DNA from: Anabaena sp. UHCC 0204
Lineage (GTDB): Bacteria; Cyanobacteriota; Cyanobacteriia; Cyanobacteriales; Nostocaceae
NCBI RefSeq assembly: GCF_009711975.1
Contig: NZ_VIKW01000003.1
Coordinates: 48,986-112,985, forward strand
Reading direction: 5' to 3'
Length of the DNA: 64,000 bases
In this document: positions 1 through 9,762 of the stretch, one piece after another
Layout of the letters: each line of letters starts with the position of its first letter
Numbering within the stretch: position 1 is the first letter of the stretch
The notes under the pieces: model-generated
Told to the model about the DNA's origin: nothing
Databases searched by the model: none
The model's input: the letters and a program-made list of their open reading frames with translations, nothing else
Translations under genes and position numbers: made by a program

Positions 1-226
1 GCCTGCCTACTTAAGAAGGTATCAATTGTCAATTATAAATATTTTACAGATAAAATATCTTAATTTACTTCTTCTTCATTCTTTTGATGAAATTTATAGG
101 TAAATTATATTTATCAGTTGCGGACAGAAAACAATAATCCCTCTTAATTTTCTGCATTCATTGTGCATTCTCTTCATTTCACAGTAGTTAAAGAAAAAAC
201 CACCTGCAAATCTTTGAGGTAATTAT

Positions 227-1003
227 ATGAAAGCGGTAATTTTAGCAGGGGGTCTTGGTACACGATTAAGTGAAGAAACCAGTATCAGACCCAAACCAAT
301 GGTTGAGGTTGGTGGTAAGCCAATTCTCTGGCACATAATGAAGATTTACTCGGCTCACGGTATTAATGATTTCATCATCTGTTGCGGTTATAAAGGGTAC
401 ATCATTAAAGAATACTTTGCTAACTATTTCTTACATATGTCAGATGTGACATTTGATATGCGATTTAATCAAATGAATGTCCATTCTGGATATGCTGAAC
501 CTTGGCGCGTCACCTTAGTAAATACAGGTGATAGTACGATGACTGGGGGACGTTTAAAGCAAGTTCGTGAACATATTGGAAATGAAACATTTTGCTTTAC
601 CTATGGTGATGGTGTCAGCAATATCAATATTACAGAGTTAATTAAATTCCATCGAGAACAAAACACACTAGCGACACTCAGCGCCGTCCAACCAGCAGGA
701 AGATTTGGGGCGATTTCTCTAGGATACGAACAAACAAAAATTACCAGTTTTCAAGAAAAACCTGAAGGTGATGGTGCTTGGATTAACGGTGGCTATTTTG
801 TTCTCGAACCCCAAGTAATTGATTTTATTGCTGATAACTCAACTGTGTGGGAAAAAGAACCATTAGAAAAGTTAGCGAATTTAGAAGAATTATCTGCTTA
901 CAAACATCATGATTTTTGGCAACCAATGGACACATTAAGAGATAAACACTATCTAGAAGAACTTTGGAAAAGTGGTAAAGCTCCTTGGCAAGTTTGGTCA
1001 TAA
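227..1003 (+). CDS. rfbF: Glucose-1-phosphate cytidylyltransferase
   Basis: Makes CDP-glucose from CTP and glucose 1-phosphate, the entry step to CDP-deoxysugars. The 258-residue length is normal for the family. The nucleotidyltransferase signature [13 protein letters not shown] lies at the N-terminus, followed by [16 protein letters not shown], and the mid region has YGDGVSN and INGGYFV typical of this enzyme. A GAGGT Shine-Dalgarno-like sequence sits just before the ATG. The next gene is CDP-glucose 4,6-dehydratase, 33 bp downstream, so the two probably form one transcript. This is the first gene of the polysaccharide island. The assignment rests on motifs and on the partner gene. Confidence 0.93.
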   Translation: MKAVILAGGLGTRLSEETSIRPKPMVEVGGKPILWHIMKIYSAHGINDFIICCGYKGYIIKEYFANYFLHMSDVTFDMRFNQMNVHSGYAEPWRVTLVNTGDSTMTGGRLKQVREHIGNETFCFTYGDGVSNINITELIKFHREQNTLATLSAVQPAGRFGAISLGYEQTKITSFQEKPEGDGAWINGGYFVLEPQVIDFIADNSTVWEKEPLEKLANLEELSAYKHHDFWQPMDTLRDKHYLEELWKSGKAPWQVWS

Positions 1004-1036
1004 ATAGTTGCATAGGAACAAATAAAAGGTTTAGTC

Positions 1037-2140
1037 ATGAAATCAAATTTTTGGCATCAGAAAAAAGTGTTTGTCACAGGACACACTGGTTTTAAAGGTG
1101 GTTGGTTGTCAATGTGGCTACAAATGCTAGGGGCCCAAGTGTGTGGTTACTCTTTAAATCCGCCAACATCTCCGAATTTGTTTGAATTAGCTCATATAGC
1201 TGATGGGATGACATCGGTAATTGCAGATGTGAGAGAATTAGACAATCTCCAGGAAGTAATGCAGACTTTCCAGCCAGATATTGTTATTCATTTGGCGGCT
1301 CAACCTTTGGTACGGGAATCTTATCAAAACCCGGTAGATACCTATGCCGTAAATGTGATGGGAACAGTTAATGTACTGGAAGCAGTTAGGTCTGTATCTA
1401 GCGTCAGAGCGGTAGTTTCTGTCACTTCTGATAAGTGTTATGAAAATCGGGAATGGATTTGGGGTTACAGAGAAACAGACCCTATGGGAGGACATGATCC
1501 TTACAGTAGCAGCAAAGGATGTGCTGAATTAGTCACCACAGCTTACCGTCAATCTTTTTTCAATGCGGCTGATTATGCTCAACATAAAGTAGCCATAGCT
1601 TCCGTTCGGGCTGGAAATGTGATTGGTGGAGGAGATTGGGCAAAAGATCGTTTGATTCCTGATATTCTTAGAGCTTGGTTAGCAGGAGAGGAAGTAGTAA
1701 TTAGAAATCCTCAAGCAGTGCGTCCTTGGCAGCACGTACTAGAACCATTGCATGGTTATTTAATGTTAGCTGAAAAATTATTTACTCAAGGTTGCACTTA
1801 TAACGGAGGCTGGAATTTTGGTCCAAGTGAATCAGGAGTAAAAACTGTTGCTTGGATATTAGAAGAACTGCAACAGCTTTGGGGTAATGATGCTAATTGG
1901 ATTCAAGATAGGAGATTTCAACCCCATGAGGCTAATCTTTTAACATTAGATTGTTCCAAAGCTCGTAATCAACTTGATTGGGAAGCTCGTTTAGATTTAA
2001 AAACAGCATTGGCTTGGATTGTTGATTGGCATAAAACATGGCAACAAGGTGATGATATGAAGCAAAAAACTCAAGAGCAAATTCAGGAATTTATGCAATT
2101 GTCAAAATCTCTAGAACAGCCTATGTTGGTTTTGCGTTAA
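1037..2140 (+). CDS. rfbG: CDP-glucose 4,6-dehydratase
   Basis: Converts CDP-glucose to CDP-4-keto-6-deoxyglucose using tightly bound NAD. It is an extended short-chain dehydrogenase of 367 residues: the Rossmann motif GHTGFKGGWLS is near residue 15, VTSDKCYENREW supplies the active-site Thr/Ser-Asp-Lys region, and YSSSKGCAELV carries the catalytic Tyr and Lys. RPWQHVLEPLHGYL is typical of the CDP-glucose branch rather than of dTDP-glucose dehydratases. It lies 33 bp behind the cytidylyltransferase. The product is the precursor of 3,6-dideoxyhexoses or other 6-deoxysugars; which one is made here is not known. Confidence 0.93.
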   Translation: MKSNFWHQKKVFVTGHTGFKGGWLSMWLQMLGAQVCGYSLNPPTSPNLFELAHIADGMTSVIADVRELDNLQEVMQTFQPDIVIHLAAQPLVRESYQNPVDTYAVNVMGTVNVLEAVRSVSSVRAVVSVTSDKCYENREWIWGYRETDPMGGHDPYSSSKGCAELVTTAYRQSFFNAADYAQHKVAIASVRAGNVIGGGDWAKDRLIPDILRAWLAGEEVVIRNPQAVRPWQHVLEPLHGYLMLAEKLFTQGCTYNGGWNFGPSESGVKTVAWILEELQQLWGNDANWIQDRRFQPHEANLLTLDCSKARNQLDWEARLDLKTALAWIVDWHKTWQQGDDMKQKTQEQIQEFMQLSKSLEQPMLVLR

Positions 2141-2257
2141 TTGCTAAGAGTTAGGGAAATTTCAACTTGTATAATTGGTGAGAAATCCAAGTTAAAAAAT
2201 ACAATGTATAAATTACCAAGTGTTTGTGCATGAAAAATTTTAATTGGGAGGTGTTTA

Positions 2258-3124
2258 ATGTTTGTCAAAATTAAAGAGAAAATATCTCTGTTGCAAATAG
2301 AGTTGAATTATATAGCACAACGTTGGCAAAATCGGAGCAGTTTACCTGTTATTGATTCAGGCGATCGCAAAATTCTTAATGCTCTCAAACGTGATTGTAT
2401 TTATATCACAAATCTCACGGATTTAGGGTTTGGTTATACTCCAGAATTGCTTAATGCTGCTGATATTCTCTTACCAAGTATGGTAAATACTAACTATAGC
2501 TATTCAGAGAAAATTCCGCCCAAAATTTATACAGTTACAGATTTAGCGGAATTTTCTAATTGGGGAAGAGAACCCAGATTACTCAATCTTATTGAGAATT
2601 ATATGGGTGTTTCTATTGCCTATCATGGTGTACATTTACGCAAAGATTTCGCTAATAAAGATCAGTTTGCCACATTACTATGGCATAGAGATATAGAAGA
2701 TCGGCGAGTGATCAAGGTCATCGTTTATTTAAATGATGTAGAAGAAAAACATGGTCCTTTTGAATATGTACCATTATCTTATACTTCTTTATATAATCCT
2801 AATTATTATCGGATTAAATCTAAGATTAATACTTCAGAAGGAATAAATGATGAAACACTAAATCAGATTATCCTCAAATCAGCTTGGAAATCTTGCCCTG
2901 GTGCTGCTGGTACAGTGATTATTGTTGATACCCGCAGACTTTTACATCATGGAACTATCCGGACTCAAGAACGTTCAACATTATTTTTTGCCTACACTAC
3001 TAAATCTCCTAAACAACCACAACTTTGTAATCATTTCTGGGATGATTCTTATTTCAAACCAAATTTGTATAGTGAATCTGTTCAGGAAGAAAATGATCAC
3101 GTATTATCTGTTGGTAAAAATTAG
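2258..3124 (+). CDS. Putative Fe(II)/2-oxoglutarate-type oxygenase of the polysaccharide island
   Basis: A 288-residue soluble protein. It has a plausible 2-His-1-carboxylate iron site: H143 and D145 in LLWHRDIEDRR, a distal His in RRLLHHGTIRT (H230/H231), and a following Arg that could hold 2-oxoglutarate (R235 or R239). The pattern resembles phytanoyl-CoA dioxygenase-like proteins. It lies in the same direction between CDP-glucose dehydratase and the epimerase, so a role in modifying a sugar or sugar-bound group is reasonable, but the substrate is unknown. A GGGAGG Shine-Dalgarno sequence precedes the ATG by about 6 bases. The family call is from residue pattern only. Confidence 0.55.
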   Translation: MFVKIKEKISLLQIELNYIAQRWQNRSSLPVIDSGDRKILNALKRDCIYITNLTDLGFGYTPELLNAADILLPSMVNTNYSYSEKIPPKIYTVTDLAEFSNWGREPRLLNLIENYMGVSIAYHGVHLRKDFANKDQFATLLWHRDIEDRRVIKVIVYLNDVEEKHGPFEYVPLSYTSLYNPNYYRIKSKINTSEGINDETLNQIILKSAWKSCPGAAGTVIIVDTRRLLHHGTIRTQERSTLFFAYTTKSPKQPQLCNHFWDDSYFKPNLYSESVQEENDHVLSVGKN

Positions 3125-3444
3125 CATCTCTTAGTTTTATCAGGACTTACGCAGTCACGAAAGAATTAAGAAAGAAAGAATGAACCACGAAGGAACGAAG
3201 GAAACGAAGAGAAGAGGGTTTCAGAGATATTTTGCGTAGGTTTTAATTAAAAGAGGTTTTTTTCTTTTTCGCAAAGCAAATCCAGTTATCGCCAATTAGT
3301 AGGTGAACAGAAAAATTTAAAGGTATGTGAAGAAAAGTAAAATCGCCCAAAACTCTCTTCCTGTTCCCTTGCCCCAACGACAATTTTTAACGCCCACCTA
3401 CTTTATCCATTGATTACTATCCATCTCAACCAATATTATTATCC
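3125..3444. other. Intergenic region with dispersed repeat motifs, no gene seen
   Basis: A 320-bp gap. It holds the word AGGACTTACGCA near 3145, which recurs as inverted and direct copies at 15375-15466 and 15565. It also holds GAACCACGAAGGAACGAAG near 3182, which recurs near 34320. No open frame with a credible start was seen. A promoter for the epimerase gene may lie in its right half. Confidence 0.5.
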
Positions 3445-3990
3445 ATGATTTTTACCTCCACTAATCTTTCTGGTGCTTTCATTGTTGACTTAGAACAAAA
3501 ATCAGATGCTCGCGGTTTTTTTGCGCGGACTTTCTGTGCTGATGAATTTGTAGCACATGGTTTAAAACCTACGGTTGCCCAATGTAATCTTTCTTTTAAT
3601 CATAAAAAAGGGACATTGCGAGGAATGCACTATCAAAGTCTTCCCGCAGCCGAAACAAAATTAATTCGCTGTACTCAAGGAGTTATTTATGACGTAATTA
3701 TTGATATGCGTCCTGAATCTCCCACTTATCTAGCGCATATTGGTGTAGAACTGAGTGCAGAAAATCGCCGCGCTCTTTATGTTCCAGAAATGTTTGCTCA
3801 TGGTTATCAGACTTTAACAGATGATGCTGAAGTTATGTATCAAGTGGGTGAATTTTACACTCCTGGATATGAAAGAGGTTTGCGTTATGATGATGCAATT
3901 TTAGAAATTTCTTGGCCGTTGAGTGTTACTGAAATATCCGATAAAGATCGGAATTGGCCTTTACTAGAATCTATGTTAATAGGAGTTTAA
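3445..3990 (+). CDS. dTDP-4-dehydrorhamnose 3,5-epimerase-like cupin enzyme
   Basis: RmlC-type epimerase, 181 residues, the normal family length. Recognisable blocks are DARGFFARTFCADEF, the RGMHYQ strand carrying the catalytic His, LIRCTQGVIYDVIIDMR and VPEMFAHGYQTL. In RmlC proteins these residues epimerise C3 and C5 of a 4-keto-6-deoxyhexose. Because the upstream genes make a CDP-4-keto-6-deoxyglucose, the natural substrate here may be CDP-linked, not dTDP-linked. The next gene begins 3 bp after the stop, so they are translated together. Confidence 0.85.
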   Translation: MIFTSTNLSGAFIVDLEQKSDARGFFARTFCADEFVAHGLKPTVAQCNLSFNHKKGTLRGMHYQSLPAAETKLIRCTQGVIYDVIIDMRPESPTYLAHIGVELSAENRRALYVPEMFAHGYQTLTDDAEVMYQVGEFYTPGYERGLRYDDAILEISWPLSVTEISDKDRNWPLLESMLIGV

Positions 3991-3992
3991 TC

Positions 3993-5306
3993 ATGATTAT
4001 TGTTGATAAAGCCTTACAAGCGCGGGCTGCATTAGGTAAACCTGTGAAAGTAGCGATGATTGGGGCTGGTTTTATGGGTCGAGGCATTGCTAATCAAATT
4101 ATCAATTCTGTGCCTGGAATGGAGTTGGTAGCGATCGCTAATCGGCACATTGATACAGCCAAACGAGCTTATTTAGAAGCGGGTATTGAGGATATCAAGG
4201 TTATTACGAATGTAACTGATTTAGAAGATGCCGTCGCTGAAAATAAATATGCAGTCACCGAAGATGCCATGTTGCTATGTGAAGCAGAAGGCATAGATGC
4301 AATCATTGAAGTGACAGGAACAATTGAATATGCAACTCATTTGGTCATGTGTGCGATCGCTCATCAAAAGCATATCATTTTAATGAATGCCGAACTTGAT
4401 GCCACACTCGGACCCATCCTCAAAGTCCATGCAGACCGCGCTGGAGTCATCCTCAGTGCCTGTGATGGCGACCAACCAGGGGTAGAGATGAACCTATACC
4501 GCTTTGTCAAAAGCATCGGTTTAAAGCCCCTTCTCTGTGGCAATATCAAAGGTTTACAAGACCCCTATCGCAACCCCACCACCCAAGCAGGCTTTGCCGA
4601 ACGCTGGGGGCAAAATCCCGCCATGGTGACAAGCTTTGCCGATGGGACTAAAATTTCCTTTGAGCAAGCGATAGTGGCTAATGGCACAGGGATGAAAGTA
4701 GCCAAGCGCGGAATGTTGGGATATAACTACACAGGTCATGTTGATGAAATGACCAAAATGTATGATGTTGACCAACTCCAAGAATTAGGCGGTATAGTTG
4801 ATTACGTTGTTGGCACTAATCCCAGTCCCGGAGTGTTTGTATTTGCCACCCACGAAGACCCCAAACAACGCCATTATCTCAATCTTTACAAATTAGGTGA
4901 AGGACCCCTCTACAGCTTCTACACCCCCTATCACCTCTGTCATTTTGAAGTTCCCCTGTCTGTTGCCCGTGCTGTCCTCTTCCATGATGCTGCGCTTGCA
5001 CCAATCGCTGGACCTGTTGTTGATGTCGTCACCACTGCGAAAATTGACCTCAAAGCGGGAGAAACTCTTGATGGTATTGGTTATTACATGACCTATGGAC
5101 AATGTGAAAATTCCCCAATTGTTCAACAAGAAAACTTATTACCAATGGGTATATCTCAAGGATGCCGTTTGCAGCGCGATATCCTCAAAGATCAAGTTTT
5201 AACTTACGATGATGTCGAATTACCAGAAGGCAGACTTTGCGATCAATTACGGGCTGAACAATCAGTTTATTTTGCACCTGCGAAAACTTTAGCACTCACA
5301 AAATAG
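3993..5306 (+). CDS. NAD(P)-dependent oxidoreductase with C-terminal SAF domain
   Basis: A 437-residue protein with an N-terminal Rossmann fold (VAMIGAGFMGRGIANQI), a homoserine-dehydrogenase-like middle part and a SAF-like C-terminal part. The frame is open to an ATG at 3954, inside the epimerase gene, but the ATG at 3993 is preceded by AGGAG at 3981-3985 with proper spacing and gives the usual N-terminus, so it is preferred. It is known as a conserved member of cyanobacterial HEP-type islands. The likely role is reduction of a keto-sugar or of a branched-chain sugar intermediate; the exact reaction is not visible. Confidence 0.75.
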   Translation: MIIVDKALQARAALGKPVKVAMIGAGFMGRGIANQIINSVPGMELVAIANRHIDTAKRAYLEAGIEDIKVITNVTDLEDAVAENKYAVTEDAMLLCEAEGIDAIIEVTGTIEYATHLVMCAIAHQKHIILMNAELDATLGPILKVHADRAGVILSACDGDQPGVEMNLYRFVKSIGLKPLLCGNIKGLQDPYRNPTTQAGFAERWGQNPAMVTSFADGTKISFEQAIVANGTGMKVAKRGMLGYNYTGHVDEMTKMYDVDQLQELGGIVDYVVGTNPSPGVFVFATHEDPKQRHYLNLYKLGEGPLYSFYTPYHLCHFEVPLSVARAVLFHDAALAPIAGPVVDVVTTAKIDLKAGETLDGIGYYMTYGQCENSPIVQQENLLPMGISQGCRLQRDILKDQVLTYDDVELPEGRLCDQLRAEQSVYFAPAKTLALTK

Positions 5307-5540
5307 TTTTAAAAATCAGTATCAAGATAATTCAGAGGTTTCCTGATATTTTCATCAGACCTCTGAATTTACATATATAGCAAAAATTAATTGCATAATC
5401 AGGTGCTAATTGATTGGCATCGTGAACACGGAATTTCGGTGCATAATCACTTTTATAGTAGAGCGATCGCTACTTTTAGGAAATAGGGAAAAGAGAGGAT
5501 AATTACCAATTACCACTCACTCAATTATAGGGAATTCAGT

Positions 5541-6635
5541 ATGAAAATTGCTCTCGTTCATGATTACTTAACTCAACGCGGTGGGGCAGAGCGTGTATTT
5601 GAATTACTGTGTAAACGCTATCCCGATGCTGACATTTTCACCTCATTATATGATTCAGAAAAAAGTATTGATCTAGGTGAAAGAATTATCAATACAACAT
5701 TTTTGCAAAAAATTCCTGGTGCAACTAAATATTTTCGGATGTTAGCCCCCTTATATTTTCCTGCATTTCGGTCTTTGGATTTACAAGATTATGACCTAAT
5801 TATTAGCAGTAGCACAAGTTTTGCGAAAGCAGTACGGAAAAAACCCCAAGCTAGACATATTTGTTTTTGTCATAATGTTACCCGATTTTTATGGGACACA
5901 GAAACTTATTTACGGGAATACGGAGACTATAGATACTTTGCTCCCCTCATCGAAAAAGTATTTCAAATGATGAGAAATGTAGACCTGAAATATGCTCAAG
6001 AACCAGATATGTACATTGCCAACTCTAGCATTGTGGCCAGGCGCATTCAACAGATTTATAACAAGCAAGCCATAGTTATTAACTATCCAATTGATACTAG
6101 CAACTTTGTTTTTTCTGATACTAAATCAGAATACTACCTAGCATCAGCGCGGATGATAAGTTATAAACGTCTTGATATAATAGTCGAAGCTTTTAATTGG
6201 CTAGGCTGGAATTTATTAATATCAGGTGATGGACCAGAAGAAGAAAGATTAAAAGCTCATGCTTTGCCCAATATCCAATTTCTTGGTCATGTTAGTGACA
6301 AAGAACGTAAAAATTTATTCTCTAAAGCCAAATCAATAATTGTTGCGGCCTTAGAAGATTACGGTTTAGTTCCAGTCGAAGCAAATGCTAGTGGTACACC
6401 AGTAATTGCTTATGGAGCAGGTGGAGTATTAGATACTCAAATACCAGGTAAAACTGGCGTTTTTTTTAATAGACAAACACCATGCTCTTTACAAGCAGCA
6501 TTACTAGAGGCCGGAGGAATATCTTGGGATTATGAAACCATTCGTAATCATGCTGTTAGTAATTTTTCCGAACAGTCATTCTTTAGTAAAGTTGAGCAAA
6601 TTATTGATCAAGCTAGTATCGCAAGACGGAATTAA
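5541..6635 (+). CDS. Family 4 glycosyltransferase
   Basis: A 364-residue GT-B enzyme related to WbaZ-type mannosyl/rhamnosyltransferases. The N-terminus KIALVHDYLTQRGGAERVFE is characteristic, FCHNVTRFLWD follows in the acceptor domain, and the donor-binding part has LISGDGPEEERLK, EDYGLVPVEANASGTPVIAYGAGG and a nearby Gly-rich loop. It would add one sugar to the lipid-linked repeat unit at the cytoplasmic face of the membrane. It stands alone, 234 bp after the oxidoreductase, with its own probable promoter; a HIP1 octamer lies just upstream at about 5463. Confidence 0.88.
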   Translation: MKIALVHDYLTQRGGAERVFELLCKRYPDADIFTSLYDSEKSIDLGERIINTTFLQKIPGATKYFRMLAPLYFPAFRSLDLQDYDLIISSSTSFAKAVRKKPQARHICFCHNVTRFLWDTETYLREYGDYRYFAPLIEKVFQMMRNVDLKYAQEPDMYIANSSIVARRIQQIYNKQAIVINYPIDTSNFVFSDTKSEYYLASARMISYKRLDIIVEAFNWLGWNLLISGDGPEEERLKAHALPNIQFLGHVSDKERKNLFSKAKSIIVAALEDYGLVPVEANASGTPVIAYGAGGVLDTQIPGKTGVFFNRQTPCSLQAALLEAGGISWDYETIRNHAVSNFSEQSFFSKVEQIIDQASIARRN

Positions 6636-6779
6636 AAATTGAAAAAGCAACTTCTACCAGCTTTTTGAGAATTTTTAATTGTTAGTTAACTTCTGTCATT
6701 GTGTGCTGGATGTGTGCATCACTGATTCATTTAATTTTTTAGGTGTTTGCGTAATGTGTCGCAGATAAGGATAATAAAA

Positions 6780-9008
6780 GTGGTTCAAACTAGTCTAAAT
6801 CCAAATATAAATTCAGCATCAGAAACAGAACCAGGTTATGGACAAATATTTGCCGTACTGCTCCGGCGATTTCCCTGGTTATTATTAGTATTGCTGAGTT
6901 CTACAGCTATTGCTGGCATCATTACATTAAGAACAGAACCCAGCTTCAAAAGCACCATGCAATTGTTAGTAGAACCTAACTATCAAGGTAAGAAAGAAGC
7001 TGATACCATTGAAAGCCAGTTTACTGATGCTAACGTAGTGGTAGATACTGCTACTCAACTGAACTTAATGCAGAGTTCTGGACTAATTCAAAAAGCAGTT
7101 GATAAACTCAAAAATGAATATCCAGACTTAACTGTAATGGATTTAAAAAAGTCCTTGACCTTAACTCAAATTAAGACTCCAGAGGATAATATTGCTACTA
7201 AAATATTTCAAGTTGACTATAGCGATAACGATCCAGAAAAAACACAAAAAGTGCTGACTGCCATTCGGCAAGTTTATTTAGAATACAATAAACAACAGCA
7301 GGATTCACGCTTGCAAAAAGGTCTACAAGTTATCAGAGATCAATTAAGAAAAGCTACTGATGAAGTAACTGCTTCAGAAGCAAATCTGCAACGGTTTCGC
7401 AGAAATCAAAATCTAATTGATCCGGAAACTCAAGCCAAAGCCATAGAGGCAACTTTAAATACTATCCAACAAGAACGACAAACAACTCGTTCCCAGTATG
7501 AAGAAGCGATCGCCAAGCAAAAATCTTTGCAATTACAACTTAACCGTTCTCCACAAAATGCTCTAGTTTCTTCTCGTTTGAGTCAGTCTACCCGCTACCA
7601 AGGTTTACTTAACGAAATTCAGAAAACAGAATTAGCCTTAGCACAGGAAAAACTACGCTTCACAGATGATACTCCCAGCGTTCAAAAATTGAACGAACAA
7701 TTACAAAGTCAGAAACAACTTCTACAAAAAGAAGTTACTAGAACATTAGGACAAAGATCCAATCGTGTATTTAGTCCTGGAGACAATCTTTTAGAACAAG
7801 GACAACTTGGTGAAATTGATCTTAACCTCACAGGTCAATTAGTAGACACCCAAACTACCATAGTTTCATTAAGCGCCCGTGATCAAACTTTAGCAACCAA
7901 AGAAAAAGAACTACAAGCAGACCTGAAACGCTTTCCTTCTCTATTAGCTTATTACAATCGCATTCTTCCCCAATTACAATTTAGCCGGGAAAGATTGGAA
8001 CAATTATTAAGAGCCGAACAAAAATTACGCCAAGAACTTTCTAAAGGTGGATTTAATTGGGAAGTAGTAGAAGAACCTCAAGAAGGTATTAAAACTGGTC
8101 CCAATCTCAGACAAAACCTCTTATTAGGAGGAGTAATTGGCTTAATGTTTGGAGGTATTGCTGCCTTTATTCGTGAAGCCTCTGATGATGCTGTCCATAC
8201 TACTGCTGAATTAGAAAAACAAGTTTCTTTGCCATTATTAGGAACAACTCCTAAATTGCCACCGGCTAAACCCAGAGAATCAATGATCAAATTGCCATTT
8301 GGCAAACCAGAAGTTCTCGCTCCTTGGACAATTCAGGTACTACAATCTCCTCCTCGTTGGGAATCCCTTGATCTCATTTACAAAAACATTGAACTGCTCA
8401 ATAATGTCTCTGATTTAAGATCCTTAATGGTGACATCAGCGTTACCAGATGATGGTAAGTCAGCTTTAGCATTAGGTCTAGCCATGAGTGCCGCTCGCTT
8501 GCATAAAAAGGTATTACTAATTGATGCCAATTTGCGCTATCCTAACCTGCACAAACAATTAAATCTTCCTAATGAACAGGGACTTTCTACATTATTAGAA
8601 AGTGAAGTTACCTTACCAAATCAAATTAGTGTCCCCTACTCCGGTTCATCTTATATTGATATCTTGACTGCTGGACCTATCCCTACTGATCCTGCCCATC
8701 TTTTGAGTTCTCCCCGGATGATCCAATTGATTGCTGCATTTGAAGAAAACTATGATTTGGTACTCATAGATGCCCCCTCAGTGCTGGGTTTAGTGGATGC
8801 TATGCTCACAGCGTCATCTTGTCGAAGTGTGGTGATGATGGCGAGTATTGGTAAGGTGACACGCACCCAACTTAATCAAGCTACAGGTATGTTGAGTAAG
8901 TTAAATTTGATTGGGGTTGTGGCTAATGGTGTTTCCCCATCTGATAGCACTTATGTACCCTATGTCAAGCCAAAACATTTGGTATTACAACAAGTAATGG
9001 AAGAGTAA
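6780..9008 (+). CDS. Polysaccharide chain-length determinant / BY-kinase-like protein (Wzc type)
   Basis: About 742 residues. N-terminal Wzz-type part: a membrane segment (FPWLLLVLLSSTAIAGII), a long periplasmic coiled coil, and a second membrane segment (LLLGGVIGLMFGGIAAF). C-terminal cytoplasmic P-loop domain: Walker A ALPDDGKS near residue 553, Walker A' LLIDANLRYP, Walker B LVLIDAP. The C-terminus has only two Tyr (YVPYVKP), not the usual Tyr cluster. The frame extends to a TTG at 6747, but GTG 6780 follows AAGG with 9-bp spacing and is preferred. It probably sets chain length and couples export for the island's polymer. It lies in the place occupied in PCC 7120 by the gene just before hepC. 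Confidence 0.87.
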   Translation: MVQTSLNPNINSASETEPGYGQIFAVLLRRFPWLLLVLLSSTAIAGIITLRTEPSFKSTMQLLVEPNYQGKKEADTIESQFTDANVVVDTATQLNLMQSSGLIQKAVDKLKNEYPDLTVMDLKKSLTLTQIKTPEDNIATKIFQVDYSDNDPEKTQKVLTAIRQVYLEYNKQQQDSRLQKGLQVIRDQLRKATDEVTASEANLQRFRRNQNLIDPETQAKAIEATLNTIQQERQTTRSQYEEAIAKQKSLQLQLNRSPQNALVSSRLSQSTRYQGLLNEIQKTELALAQEKLRFTDDTPSVQKLNEQLQSQKQLLQKEVTRTLGQRSNRVFSPGDNLLEQGQLGEIDLNLTGQLVDTQTTIVSLSARDQTLATKEKELQADLKRFPSLLAYYNRILPQLQFSRERLEQLLRAEQKLRQELSKGGFNWEVVEEPQEGIKTGPNLRQNLLLGGVIGLMFGGIAAFIREASDDAVHTTAELEKQVSLPLLGTTPKLPPAKPRESMIKLPFGKPEVLAPWTIQVLQSPPRWESLDLIYKNIELLNNVSDLRSLMVTSALPDDGKSALALGLAMSAARLHKKVLLIDANLRYPNLHKQLNLPNEQGLSTLLESEVTLPNQISVPYSGSSYIDILTAGPIPTDPAHLLSSPRMIQLIAAFEENYDLVLIDAPSVLGLVDAMLTASSCRSVVMMASIGKVTRTQLNQATGMLSKLNLIGVVANGVSPSDSTYVPYVKPKHLVLQQVMEE

Positions 9009-9762
9009 ACCAAGCTATTTCCTAATTATTCAACCAGGTTTTATATTATTGACCCCTCATACTTCATGGGGGTTTTTTATTGACGAAAGTTATTTGGTAA
9101 TAGGTAATTGGTGATTGGTAATGGGTAATAGGTGATTGGTAATTGGTGATTAATGAGTAAATTTCTGTTTTCATTCTGTTAATCCTTTAATTGGTGGATA
9201 CATTTATAAGCATTTGTTGGGTTTCGCTGTTGCTTAACCAAACCTACACCTCATAAATCGGGATAAATATCCGCAATAGTCAGATATCCAATTCATGATA
9301 AAAATCTAGTTTACTGTTACTTGTATAGCATTCCTTAGTCTAACGAGATACAAATTTATCTGCGTTCATCTGTGTTTATCCTCTTCCATCTGCGGTTAAT
9401 TATTTATTCTTATATCTCACTTAAACAGTAACTGCTACAAATGATAAATAACAAAAAAATATGTTTTGCAAGTCACAAAATATTGGTTAATTTTATTTAG
9501 TTACAATTAATTCAATTTATCATAACTTGATATTTTATAGAAAAAAGGAATATCTATTTAAAGAGTAAATAAAGAAGTTGCTTATTGATGATCTATTTAT
9601 CGAGAGTCTTATATTCTAGAGATTGAGACACATATTCCCAGCCTCAAGCTAAGGACAACCTGACTATTTTATAGTGGAGATAACCATAGGGAAATACTGA
9701 TAATAATTTCCTCTGCGGATATTTCCAGTCAACCTTTTACTACTTTATTCCTGACAATATAT
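9009..9762. other. Long leader region upstream of hepC, with heptameric repeats
   Basis: A 754-bp gene-free gap. After the terminator, about 9092-9155 is a degenerate period-7 tandem (TAATTGG/TGATTGG units), an STRR-type repeat. About 9350-9410 repeats words such as TCTGCGTTCATCTGTG that recur near 26830 and 30885. The right part is AT-rich and must contain the hepC promoter. In PCC 7120, hepC and hepA are known to be developmentally induced from long upstream regions; no regulator site was recognised with confidence here. Confidence 0.55.
9053..9079 (+). terminator. Rho-independent terminator after the chain-length gene
   Basis: ACCCC at 9053 pairs with GGGGT ending at 9074, with a short AT-rich loop, followed directly by a run of T. 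It lies 44 bp after the stop codon of the chain-length gene. Confidence 0.7.

Noticed and set aside
2922-3134. A 70-codon + frame at the end of the oxygenase gene
   Set aside because: It is out of frame with the better-supported 288-residue gene and has no start signal.
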